Part shown: piece by piece, positions 29,849 through 39,603 of the stretch
Position numbering within the stretch: position 1 is the stretch's first letter
Layout of the letters: the number at the start of each line of letters is the position of its first letter
From: Bacteroidales bacterium
GTDB lineage: Bacteria; Bacteroidota; Bacteroidia; Bacteroidales; VadinHA17
Length of the DNA: 54,058 bases
Direction: 5' to 3'
NCBI GenBank assembly: GCA_003141415.1
Contig: PLLX01000194.1
Location: 355-54,412, forward strand
Translations under genes and position numbers: made by a program
Notes under the pieces: generated by a model
Seen by the model: the letters and a program-made list of their open reading frames with translations, nothing else
The model's database searches: none
Told to the model about the DNA's origin: nothing

Positions 29849-32242
29849 ATGCCCAATAAAACCAATTCATACGAAACAAAAACGATAACGGATGTATTAT
29901 CCGAATTTAAAGTGCTGGTTACAGATGGTCTTTCCGATGAAGAAGTAAAAAAAAGGCAAATAAGTTATGGACTTAATGAAGTTGTGGAGAAAAAGCAAGT
30001 AATGGTTCTGTTATTTCTGAAACACTTTTGGGGACTTACAGCTATAATGCTGGAATTTACCATTATTATTTCTTTTTTACTTCAAAAATATGTGGATGTT
30101 TATTTGATTGGCGGGTTAATGTTGTTCAATGCCATTATAGGTTTTATGCAGGAAAGTAAGGCTGCCAGGACAGTGCAGGCATTAAAGCAAAGTTTACAAG
30201 TGCTTGTACGCGTGTTACGAAACAAAAAATGGAAGCAGGTGAATGGAGACCAATTAGTTCCGGGTGATATTATACGTATCCGTACCGGGGATTTTATTGC
30301 TGCGGATGCTAAAATTATTGATGGGATCGCCGGGGCTGATCAATCAGCCCTTACCGGAGAGTCAATGCTTGTCAGCAAAAAGGAAGGTAATATGTTGTAT
30401 TCGGGTTCTATAATTAAAAACGGGGAATGTAATGCAGTAGTAACTGCAACCGGCATTAATACTTTTTTTGGCAAAACAATCCAGTTGGTTCAGATGGCTA
30501 AGCCACGATTGCACATGGAAGAAGTTGTGTCCAGTGTTGTGAAGATCTTATTTTTAATTGTTCTGGTATTTGTTGGCATTACATTTATTGTTTCATTAGT
30601 AAGGGGAGAAACCTTTTTATCAATGCTGCCATTAGTACTGATTTTACTGGTTACAGCAGTTCCGGTGGCTATGCCGGCTATGTTTACGGTAAGTATGGCA
30701 AAAGGATCTCAGCAATTAGTTGCCAAAGGAGTTCTGGTAAGCCGCTTAAGTGCTACCGAAGATGCTGCAACACTAACTATACTGTGCATTGACAAAACAG
30801 GAACTATTACACAAAATAAATTATCAGTACAGGATACTGAGGCTGCAGAAAACTTTAATAAAGACGATATTTTAAGATATGGCATACTGGCTTCGGTAGC
30901 TGCTAATAACGATCCGATTGATATGGCCTTTCTACAAAAAGCAACGAATGACAAAATAGATACTTCAGGTTATCAACAAACTTCCTTTACTCCCTTTTCT
31001 GCCGATATCAAAAGAACAGAAGCGATGGTACAAAAAGATGGTAAACAGTTTAAAGTAATGAAGGGTGCATATAATACTATCAAAGTTTTATGCAACCTGC
31101 AACAATCAAAACTTGATATGACTGTCGGGACCTGGGCAGCAAAAGGATTTAAAACAATAGCCGTTGCTATTCAGAGAGAAAATACAACATCATTGGTAGG
31201 TATTGTGGCTTTGGTTGACCCTCCGCTGAATGATTCTTCAAAGATGATTGCAGGAATAAAGGAATTAGGTGTTACAGTAAAAATGCTCACCGGCGATGCA
31301 TTGTCGATAGCTAAAGAGATTGCTGCTCAGGTAGGCGTAGGAGATGATATTGTTTCTGCCGGATTGTTACGGCAACATATAACAGGCAGCGATAGTCATT
31401 CCATAATCATTTCGCACAATGGATTTGCTGAAGTGCTGCCTGAAGATAAATTCAATATCGTAAAAATCTTACAGCAGCATAAAGAAATTACAGGTATGAC
31501 TGGTGATGGTGTAAACGATGCCCCGGCTTTAAAACAGGCAGAAGTAGGCATTGCCGTAAAATCAGCTACTGATGCTGCCAAACAGGCCGCCAGTGTAGTT
31601 TTACTGCATGAAGGATTGGAGAGCATTATTTATCTGATAACCGTTGGTCGCACAATACATCATCGAATCACCAATTGGGTAATCAGTAAAATTTCAAAAA
31701 CATTATTTACTGTGGTATTTGTATGTGTAGCTTATATTATTACCGGAAAGTTTGTAGTAGGTGCTTTTGATATGGTACTTCTACTATTTATTATTGACTT
31801 CGTAACATTGACCTTATCTACCGACATCGTCACCTGGTCAAAAAAACCTGAAAGCTGGAATATAAAACCCTTGGTAAAACAGGGTTTTCTTTTAGGATTG
31901 TTACTTACTGCAGAGGCATTGGCATGGTTATTTATCGGCAAGAAATATTTTGAGCTATCAGATATTAATCAGTTGCATTCATTTGGATTTGCAACCCTGT
32001 TTTTTGCCGGTATTTTCAACATATTTGTTGTCCGCACTCCTACCCGATTTTACAAACAACCTATCGGTAAAAATTTATTACTGGCAATAATAACAGATGT
32101 AATACTGGTCTGCATTATTATATCGCTGGGTTTCCCGGGTTTTACCACGTTACCAATCATGGTAACTTTTAGTAGTTTATTGTATTTTGCTATTTGCAGT
32201 TTTACTGTTAACGATTGGATAAAGGTAAAGGTCAACAATTGA
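29849..32242 (+). CDS. P-type ATPase, plasma-membrane proton-efflux (P3A/PMA1-like) type
   Basis: DQSALTGESMLV; TILCIDKTGTITQNKL; MTGDGVNDAPALKQAEVGIAV; lacks heavy-metal-binding domains and the long K+/Na+ type C-terminal domain. Confidence 0.88.
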   Translation: MPNKTNSYETKTITDVLSEFKVLVTDGLSDEEVKKRQISYGLNEVVEKKQVMVLLFLKHFWGLTAIMLEFTIIISFLLQKYVDVYLIGGLMLFNAIIGFMQESKAARTVQALKQSLQVLVRVLRNKKWKQVNGDQLVPGDIIRIRTGDFIAADAKIIDGIAGADQSALTGESMLVSKKEGNMLYSGSIIKNGECNAVVTATGINTFFGKTIQLVQMAKPRLHMEEVVSSVVKILFLIVLVFVGITFIVSLVRGETFLSMLPLVLILLVTAVPVAMPAMFTVSMAKGSQQLVAKGVLVSRLSATEDAATLTILCIDKTGTITQNKLSVQDTEAAENFNKDDILRYGILASVAANNDPIDMAFLQKATNDKIDTSGYQQTSFTPFSADIKRTEAMVQKDGKQFKVMKGAYNTIKVLCNLQQSKLDMTVGTWAAKGFKTIAVAIQRENTTSLVGIVALVDPPLNDSSKMIAGIKELGVTVKMLTGDALSIAKEIAAQVGVGDDIVSAGLLRQHITGSDSHSIIISHNGFAEVLPEDKFNIVKILQQHKEITGMTGDGVNDAPALKQAEVGIAVKSATDAAKQAASVVLLHEGLESIIYLITVGRTIHHRITNWVISKISKTLFTVVFVCVAYIITGKFVVGAFDMVLLLFIIDFVTLTLSTDIVTWSKKPESWNIKPLVKQGFLLGLLLTAEALAWLFIGKKYFELSDINQLHSFGFATLFFAGIFNIFVVRTPTRFYKQPIGKNLLLAIITDVILVCIIISLGFPGFTTLPIMVTFSSLLYFAICSFTVNDWIKVKVNN

Positions 32243-32321
32243 GACATTTGTTAAAAAGTCTGTTAATTCAATATTAGATGCGATTATGGCTAAATATGAT
32301 CAGAAACTATATTTAATCAAA

Positions 32322-33090
32322 CTAAGAAACTTTAGCTTGTGACTTATAAAAATATTTTCCTGTTATAAGCAATCCTGCAAAAACAAATACAGCAAATACA
32401 AGCCTGCTATGAGAAAGCTGCATTCCGCCTGAGAGAATATGTCCACTTGTACAGCCACCCGCCATTCTGGCTCCAAAGATCAGGATTAATCCGCCTATAA
32501 AAGACCAGATGAGCCGTTTTGCCACTGAATTCCCTTTATACTTTTTCCAATTGCTATGAATAATAGTGATTTTAAATTCTTTCCTGAATACCGAAATTAC
32601 TATGCCTGATATAAATGCGCCTGTTAGAAACACCAATTCCCATTTTCCGGGTTCCTGAATTTTGGAAAAACAGCTGTTATGCGTTGTTCCTGTAATTAAA
32701 TCAGCTACAAATGGATATGCAGTTGAAGCTCCAATTATACGGTTTGTAATAACTGACAGAAACACTACTGCATTTAAAATGGCTAAACCTATACCTGAAT
32801 ATAACCATTTAAAATCCCGGGATTTTTCTATTTTATTCAATCTGAAAGCTATCCACACAAATGCCACACTAATAATAATATCAAGCAGATATAAAACAAA
32901 ATGATGCTGACCAATGAGAGTGTATAAAGAAAAGCTTCCAAGATCGGGACCTAGTATATTTTGAATAGGGTAATACTTATAGTATAAACAAAACCACCAA
33001 CCAGATCACCTGCTATTCCAATAAGCGCATCAAATGAACCTTCACCAAGCGAAATAGCCAAAGTTCCAGGGCAATACCCCAAATTCGAGG
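32322..33090 (-). pseudogene. Decayed fused YeeE/YedE-type transporter; the intact 3' part is ORF 32322..32867
   Basis: Reverse strand: NLGYCPGTLAISLGEGSFDALIGIAGDLVGGF (33085-32990), then a frame change, then YYPIQNILGPDLGSFSLYTLIGQHHFVLYLLDIIISVAFVWIAFRLNK...RMAGGCTSGHILSGGMQLSHSRLVF. The N-terminus upstream of GYCPGT is missing. Confidence 0.7.
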
Positions 33091-33417
33091 TGTTTTGAAT
33101 TCGTATACAACATGGCTTTTAATATTTAAATTTACGATACAAAAATAAAGTCTAAGAACTCATAAATAGAGGAATTGAGAGTTCTGTGCAACAACTTACA
33201 AGATGATTCAGGACAACTTTTAAATTGATCTGAATCCTGTCTGGATACCATAATGTTATGGCCCACCTGAAAGTGTTGTCATTCTGAAATATAAAACTGT
33301 GGCATGCATGAATCTTATTAAATAATAATAATTTTGTGACCTCAAAACATTTAGATCAGAAAAAGTGTTTAAGAACCAATAATGTGCAGTCAACAATTTA
33401 GAATAAGAATATTAAAC

Positions 33418-33424
33418 CAGGAGG
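33418..33424 (+). promoter_or_regulatory. Strong Shine-Dalgarno-like ribosome binding site (caggaggtcatagaATG)
   Basis: Perfect AGGAGG upstream of the ATG at 33432; unusual against the weak RBSs elsewhere in the window. Confidence 0.7.
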
Positions 33425-33431
33425 TCATAGA

Positions 33432-35090
33432 ATGAGTGATATTGATACTGTATCAACGGATGTGTTAATAATCGGAGGTGGTCCATCCGGCTTAGCCGTT
33501 TCAATTCATCTGGCTGATATATTAAAACAAAGAGGCCAAACCAAAAGAATATTACTGATAGAAAAAGGTAGTTCTATCGGTAGTCATATATTATCAGGCG
33601 CTGTGATAAAACCATCTGTTTTTAAAGAATTATTGCCCGACGGGGAATTCTCAGAGATTCCCTTCAATGTGAAAGTAACTAAAGACAATATGATGTGGCT
33701 CACAGAAAAAAGAGCCATACCCGTGCCCTTTCATCTGCCATACATGAGTAATAAAAGCAACTATGTCGCATCATTAGGTCAGATATGTAAGTACTTAGCT
33801 ATAAAAGCCCAGGAAAAAGGTGTAGAAATATATACAGGTTTTGCCGTTGATGAGATTTTGTACAAAGATGGAAAAGTAACCGGCGCTAAAACCAAAGAAA
33901 CAGGTCTGGATCATCAGGGACATCAGTTGGAAAATTTTCAGGCCGGTACCCGCATTGAAGCTAAAATCACCATTTTTGCCGAAGGAACCCGGGGCAGTTT
34001 AACCAAAATGCTTATTAAAAGGTTTAACCTCAACAAGGACAGAAATGAGCAGGTTTACTCTTTAGGTGTCAAGGAATTATGGTCAGTTCCTCCTGGCAAT
34101 ATTGAGGCCGGTCAGATTTACCACACAATGGGCTATCCGCTCAATTTTGATGAATTTGGCGGAGGCTTTATTTATGGATTAAAAGATAATAAAGTAGCAG
34201 TTGGTCTTGTTGTTGGACTCGATTATAAAGATCCGTCTTTCGATGTTCACGATGCATTCCAGATCTGGAAAACCAATCCTTTTGTTTTTAAGATTTTAAA
34301 AGACGGCAAATTGGTGGAATATGGCGCCAAGACACTTCCTGAAGGAGGACATTATGCCATACCCAAATTATATATCGATAATGCATTGATTGTTGGCGAC
34401 AGCGCTGGGTTGGTTACAATGCCAGCATTGAAAGGCATACATCTGGCAATCAGGTCAGGAATGTTAGCTGCGCAAGCCTCTGCCGATGCATTGTCAAAAA
34501 ACGATACATCGGAAAAAAGCCTTCAGCAATACGAACTATTGCTAAATAACAGTGATATTCACAAAGAAATGTATGCTGTCCGTAATTTCAGACAAGGATT
34601 TGCAAAAGGGCTGATTGTAGGAGGATTACATTTTGGAACTCAACTTATAACCGGTGGAGCAGGTTTCTTTGGCCGACTTAGATCTCATGCCGACAATCAG
34701 ACTACACTAAAACTGAGCGAATTTAAAAAGAAACCTTTTAAAGAGAGGTTTAAAGGTAAACTGGTGTTCGATAAAGTATTGACATTCGATAAAGCAACCG
34801 ATGTTTACTATTCAGGAGTTTACCACGATGAACAGCAGGTTGTGCATCTTCATATTAACAACTTGGAGAATTTCAATGCTGTTAACATAGAACAATATGG
34901 TGCGCCTGAACAATTTTGTTGTTCATCTGAAGTATATGAGCTCCATACGAACAAAGACGGTAAGAAAGAGCTTAGAATTCATGCTGAAAATTGTATGCAT
35001 TGCAAAACATGCGACATAAAATCTCCCGGAGAAGGAATTACCTGGGTAGTACCAAATGGCGGTAATGGTCCGGATTTTCAAAATATGTAA
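33432..35090 (+). CDS. Electron transfer flavoprotein-quinone oxidoreductase (ETF-QO)
   Basis: [19 protein letters not shown]...[19 protein letters not shown]; C-terminal ferredoxin part CCSSEVYEL...[38 protein letters not shown]-like. Confidence 0.93.
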   Translation: [552 protein letters not shown]

Positions 35091-35111
35091 CATTAAAAAG
35101 ATACTGCTATA

Positions 35112-37055
35112 ATGGCCCTGACAATAATAAGTTTAATAAAACAAGTCCCGCTCCCAAGCGAAATGAGAATGGGTGAAGATGGACTAATGGACCGGACAAA
35201 AGCAAAATCAATAATCAATATTGATTGTCAGTTTGGGTTGGAAGCCGGGTTACAACTCAGGAAACAGCATCCTGACGCAAGATTAATCGTTTGCTCTATG
35301 GGTCCAAAATCTTTTGAGACCTCTCTTAGAACAGCTATTTCAATGGGCTATGACAAAGCTTACCTGTTATCCGACCGCAAACTTGCCGGAAGCGATACCT
35401 ATGCTACCGGGCTGGCAATTTCTACCATGCTTAAACACTTAGGCTTTACAAAAGAATCTAAAGATCCTTTTATAATTTTAGCCGGCCGGCAAACAAGCGA
35501 TGGCGATACTGCACATGTTCCATCACAGGTAGCCGAAAATATCGGAATTCCTCAAGCCACTTTTGTAGAGAGCGTCAAAGCTGATGGAGACGGTAATGTA
35601 ATTGCAAAAAGGATTATAGAAGGGGGATATCAAATGCTGAAATTACCCATCCCTTGTGTTATATCACTGACTCCAACCGGAATTCCTCCCCGTAAGCCTT
35701 CGTTAATCGGAGCAATAAAAGCCCGCACCCTGGAAATTACAACTTTTGGAATTGACGATATTGGTTTGGGAACCGAAAAAATTGGCATTAATGGTTCCCC
35801 GACTATTGTAGTAAAAGTAGTTAATATTGTAAGCGACCGTCCGCCAATAACAATGTCGGAAGGTCACAATGAAGCTTCATTAGTTGATAGTTTAATAGCT
35901 AACTTTAAAAAAGGAGGGAATGTTTTAGAAAAGAAGGAGAAAGTAGTTAAAAAGGAAATTGAACGTCCTGATTTTCCCGAAAAAGACTTCAGAAACGGGG
36001 CAAGAGGAATTATTACCTGGGCTGAGGTAACTAACGGGAAAATCTCCAGACCTTCACTAGAACTGTTGACTCCGGCCAGAAACCTTGCAAAGCAGTTAGG
36101 TAACGACACGAAAGTGATGACATTAATAATAGGTAAAAATGTTAAACCATTGGCTCAGACTTTGATTGAACATGGTTCAGATGAGGTTATTATAGTTGAA
36201 AATGACAATCTTGAAGAATATCTTGTTCTCCCGTTTTCATCAATTTTCGCACAGGTCATTATGGAAAGAAAACCGGAAATTGCTCTTTTTGCTGCAACCA
36301 CATCAGGACGGGAATTAGCTCCGAGAATTGGCATGAAAACCGATAGCGGAGTAACAGCAGACTGTACCGGACTTGAAATCGGAGAGTACATAGATAAAAA
36401 AGAAAAAGTGATTTATAAACCCATTCTTGAATCACGGCGACCGACCTATGGTGAAAGTAAACTTGCCACTATTCTTGGATTTGTTTGTCCGCAGATCTCA
36501 ACAGCCAGGGCCGGCACATTTGAAGTTCCTAACCGTGTTGAGGGAAGACAAGGTATTATTTCAGCTTTCAATCCTGTTTTAAACGATAAAGATTTTGTTG
36601 TTGAAATTCTTAAAACAGTAAGAGGTGAAGGCGGATTACAAAATCTTTTCGATGCTGACATAATAATTTCGGGCGGCAGAGGTGCCACAATCGATAATTT
36701 AGCTCTGATAAAAGCTCTGGCTGAAGCATTAAAAAATCAGGGTGTAAATGCTGAATGGGCCAGCAGCCGCCCGGTAGTTGACGAAGGGATTGTTGAATAT
36801 GCAAGACAAATCGGTCAGACGGGTAAAACAATTCGTCCTAAAGTATATGTTGCCGTTGGTGTATCAGGTGCAATTCAGCACTTGGCCGGTATGAAAGAAT
36901 CTGAAAAAATTATTGCTATAGACCACAATCCAAAAGCTCACATTTTCCATTATGCAGACTTTGGGATTGTTGGTGAATATACCGATATCATACCGGAATT
37001 AATTGACCGGGTTAAGGCTGGATTTAAATTCGGTATTGAGTCTAAGAAAAATTAA
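35112..37055 (+). CDS. Fused electron transfer flavoprotein EtfB-EtfA
   Basis: 647 aa; N-terminus EtfB (LIKQVPLPSEMRMGEDG...LLSDRKLAGSDTYATG...LAGRQTSDGDTAHVPSQVAE), C-terminus EtfA (ISGGRGATIDN...ASSRPVVDEG...RQIGQTGKTIRPKVYVAVGVSGAIQHLAGMK...AIDHNPKAHIFHYADFGIVG). Confidence 0.93.
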   Translation: MALTIISLIKQVPLPSEMRMGEDGLMDRTKAKSIINIDCQFGLEAGLQLRKQHPDARLIVCSMGPKSFETSLRTAISMGYDKAYLLSDRKLAGSDTYATGLAISTMLKHLGFTKESKDPFIILAGRQTSDGDTAHVPSQVAENIGIPQATFVESVKADGDGNVIAKRIIEGGYQMLKLPIPCVISLTPTGIPPRKPSLIGAIKARTLEITTFGIDDIGLGTEKIGINGSPTIVVKVVNIVSDRPPITMSEGHNEASLVDSLIANFKKGGNVLEKKEKVVKKEIERPDFPEKDFRNGARGIITWAEVTNGKISRPSLELLTPARNLAKQLGNDTKVMTLIIGKNVKPLAQTLIEHGSDEVIIVENDNLEEYLVLPFSSIFAQVIMERKPEIALFAATTSGRELAPRIGMKTDSGVTADCTGLEIGEYIDKKEKVIYKPILESRRPTYGESKLATILGFVCPQISTARAGTFEVPNRVEGRQGIISAFNPVLNDKDFVVEILKTVRGEGGLQNLFDADIIISGGRGATIDNLALIKALAEALKNQGVNAEWASSRPVVDEGIVEYARQIGQTGKTIRPKVYVAVGVSGAIQHLAGMKESEKIIAIDHNPKAHIFHYADFGIVGEYTDIIPELIDRVKAGFKFGIESKKN

Positions 37056-37134
37056 TAGTTCAATGAAATGCTGACATTCGGGAATCGAAAAAATTCCTGA
37101 AAAACAATTTTAAATTTCAATTAATCATTAAAGC

Positions 37135-37755
37135 TTGATGAACGAATTTGATTTAAAAGCAGCCGAATGGGACCAGAACCCAATAATCTGGGAGCGTGCT
37201 GAGGCTATTGCAAATGAGATTAAAAAACTTGTTCCGCTACAAAAGCAGATGACTGCTCTTGAATTCGGTGCGGGCACCGGAGTAACCAGTTTTATCCTGA
37301 AAGATTCGTTAAAAGAAATCACTTTAATGGATAACTCATCGGAAATGGTTAAGGTAATGAATAACAAAATAAAGACATTGAAGGTTAAGAATCTCAAAAC
37401 ACTAAACTTCAATCTTGAACAGAACGACTTTAAAGATGCAAAGTTCGATCTTATCTTTAACCAGATGGTTCTTCATCATATTACTGATATTAAAGATATT
37501 ATCACGAAATTTTATAATCTCCTCAATCCCGGAGGTTTTCTGGCAATTGCAGACCTGTATACTGAAGACGGTTCGTTTCATGGTGAAGGATTTACAGGTC
37601 ATAAAGGTTTTGATCCGTCAGATTTGTCATCTATGCTCTTAAAGTCAGGCTTCAAAAATATAACCCATCATAAATGTTTTGTTATTAATAAAAAAATCTC
37701 AGATGCTGTAACAAAAGAATTTGATGTTTTTCTGCTTATAGCACAACGACCTTAA
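37135..37755 (+). CDS. Class I SAM-dependent methyltransferase
   Basis: MTALEFGAGTGVTSFIL...ITLMDNSSEMVKVM...FDLIFNQMVLHHITDIKDIITKFYNLLNPGGFLAIADLYTEDGSFHG; ATG probably at 37138. Confidence 0.88.
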   Translation: MMNEFDLKAAEWDQNPIIWERAEAIANEIKKLVPLQKQMTALEFGAGTGVTSFILKDSLKEITLMDNSSEMVKVMNNKIKTLKVKNLKTLNFNLEQNDFKDAKFDLIFNQMVLHHITDIKDIITKFYNLLNPGGFLAIADLYTEDGSFHGEGFTGHKGFDPSDLSSMLLKSGFKNITHHKCFVINKKISDAVTKEFDVFLLIAQRP

Positions 37756-38225
37756 ACTGCCTTTTACTTAATTCTGCGTTTAGAGCTGTCTCCATGGATG
37801 TGCGCGGGCTATTAATCGTCTCGTTACTGAATTCGCTAAAAGTTGTGGGTGGAAGAAGGTTAATCAGAAGTAATTATTATATTAGTACTTCTCAGAACAG
37901 ATTTAGATAAGCTTAAAAATGCCAAAGAACTTGGTGCCGCGCCAGTTATTTATAAATCTTTATTCAAATAGTCAATTATACACAAATTTTGAAATGCTTC
38001 CAGCATTCCTGGTTTTCAGCACCAATATTTTTAAATAAACTTGATTAAAAAAACTGTATTAAAAGGACAAAATAAATTCAACTCAGCACATTTGATATTT
38101 AACAGAAAGGTTCCTGGTCCCTTCAAAACAGGCTTTTTTGTCTACTCCTTATTCCTGGTGTTCAGACCAAAGGGCAGGTAGAGTGGACAAAAACTCAGAA
38201 GACTTGTGAGAGCAAGCAAAACGGT

Positions 38226-38543
38226 ATGTTCGGATTCAACATTATTAAAAGGTACTTCGAGCAAAACACAAACCTGATCAATACAGTCCGTAACCTTATG
38301 TATAAGCAGATGAATGGCCGGATGGCAGATTCATTATTATATATAGATAGTTTAAAAAACGAGAAAGCAGAAATATTTCAACTTCTTTCAAGGAAAAATC
38401 TAGCTGATTTTGCAGGAATTTCAACTGAAAGTGCAGTAAAGATGCTTAAAACATTTGAAAAAGACGGATTGATTAAACTGCAGGAAAAAGATATCAGAAT
38501 AATTAAACACAATGCCTTACTCGAAATAAGCCGAAAAGGATGA
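38226..38543 (+). pseudogene. C-terminal remnant of a Crp/Fnr family regulator
   Basis: NLADFAGISTESAVKMLKTFEKDGLIKLQEKDIRII is a Crp/Fnr HTH; no cyclic-nucleotide-binding domain in frame upstream. Confidence 0.65.
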
Positions 38544-38545
38544 TT

Positions 38546-39427
38546 TTAAATTACGAGCAACTTGAATCCCAAAATGTTTACGAGCTTCTGGCCCGGACAG
38601 AAAATCTGAAAAGCAGTGGGCCAGACTTTAGCAAGATAATGGTCCTGAGCTTCACGGAACTTTATTATTAACTCATCCATGGCAGGCAGGTTTGTGCCCT
38701 CTGAATATTTGTACTCTAAAGCTTTAATAATCTGAGCAAGGTCATTAAACTTTCCCAGATTCTGAGTCATACTATCAAGCTTTTTTTCAAGAGCTTTTAC
38801 CACTGATGGATTTAAAGGTCTGAAAAAGTAAAGCTGATAGAGAAAATCCTTGGCTTTTTTTCTTAATACATGCAACATTGCCGGTTTCGGATTATTTCTG
38901 CAGGACAGGTAAATATCCATAACCATTGTATATGAAATCTCGAGCCCTTTTATAAGAAGCTGAGGATCTATCATTTTCATAGATTGAAATCGTATCCGGT
39001 AACCTGTTTTATTTAAAAGAGAATCAATTTGTTCCAGTGCTGCTTTTAGCTCCTCTCCGGGTTCCGTTATAGGTTCACGTTTCTCAAGCAAAATGGTGAG
39101 GATAGCATTTTCGTGCAGTTGGGAAAAGATATCCGGATATTTTTTCCTGAACTCTTTAATAGTTTTTCGTTGCACAGAAGTTTCCCGCCATGGGCACATT
39201 ATTCTGCCTACTTCCCTTAGAGCGGCGATATCCCTCTCGTGGTAAGCCTTATCCAGCTGAGGAGCTGCAAGTTTCAAAACTGCTCTGGATTTCTTCATCA
39301 GAACACGAACATCATGGACTGTTTTCTCGTCAGTTACACCAGATTTCTTCAGCAAAGTTTGTGATTCTCTGATATATCCGGCAAGTGCAGGTTTGATCTG
39401 TTTCAATTTCACATAATCCAGTTCCAT
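38546..39427 (-). CDS. CHAD domain-containing protein
   Basis: TDEKTVHDVRVLMKKSRAVLKL...YTMVMDIYLS...LHVLRKKAKDFLYQLYFF...LGKFNDLAQIIKAL: conserved His/Arg/Lys pattern of CHAD. Confidence 0.88.
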   Translation of the reverse strand: MELDYVKLKQIKPALAGYIRESQTLLKKSGVTDEKTVHDVRVLMKKSRAVLKLAAPQLDKAYHERDIAALREVGRIMCPWRETSVQRKTIKEFRKKYPDIFSQLHENAILTILLEKREPITEPGEELKAALEQIDSLLNKTGYRIRFQSMKMIDPQLLIKGLEISYTMVMDIYLSCRNNPKPAMLHVLRKKAKDFLYQLYFFRPLNPSVVKALEKKLDSMTQNLGKFNDLAQIIKALEYKYSEGTNLPAMDELIIKFREAQDHYLAKVWPTAFQIFCPGQKLVNILGFKLLVI

Positions 39428-39603
39428 CGAAATTATTGATACTATTAACTTACTTCATAAAATTAAGCAATTAATATAATACTAACAAACATACGAGAAA
39501 CACAGAGCACAATGAGAAAATCAAAATAATTGTAACAATTTATTAACTTCAATATAGCTATAAAGAGTTAAATTTGCTTTAAACTAAATCTTAAGAAAAT
39601 ATA

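Noticed and set aside
35864-36831. Several minus-strand ORFs inside the fused ETF gene
   Set aside because: Antisense to a clearly conserved coding region; no recognisable protein motifs.
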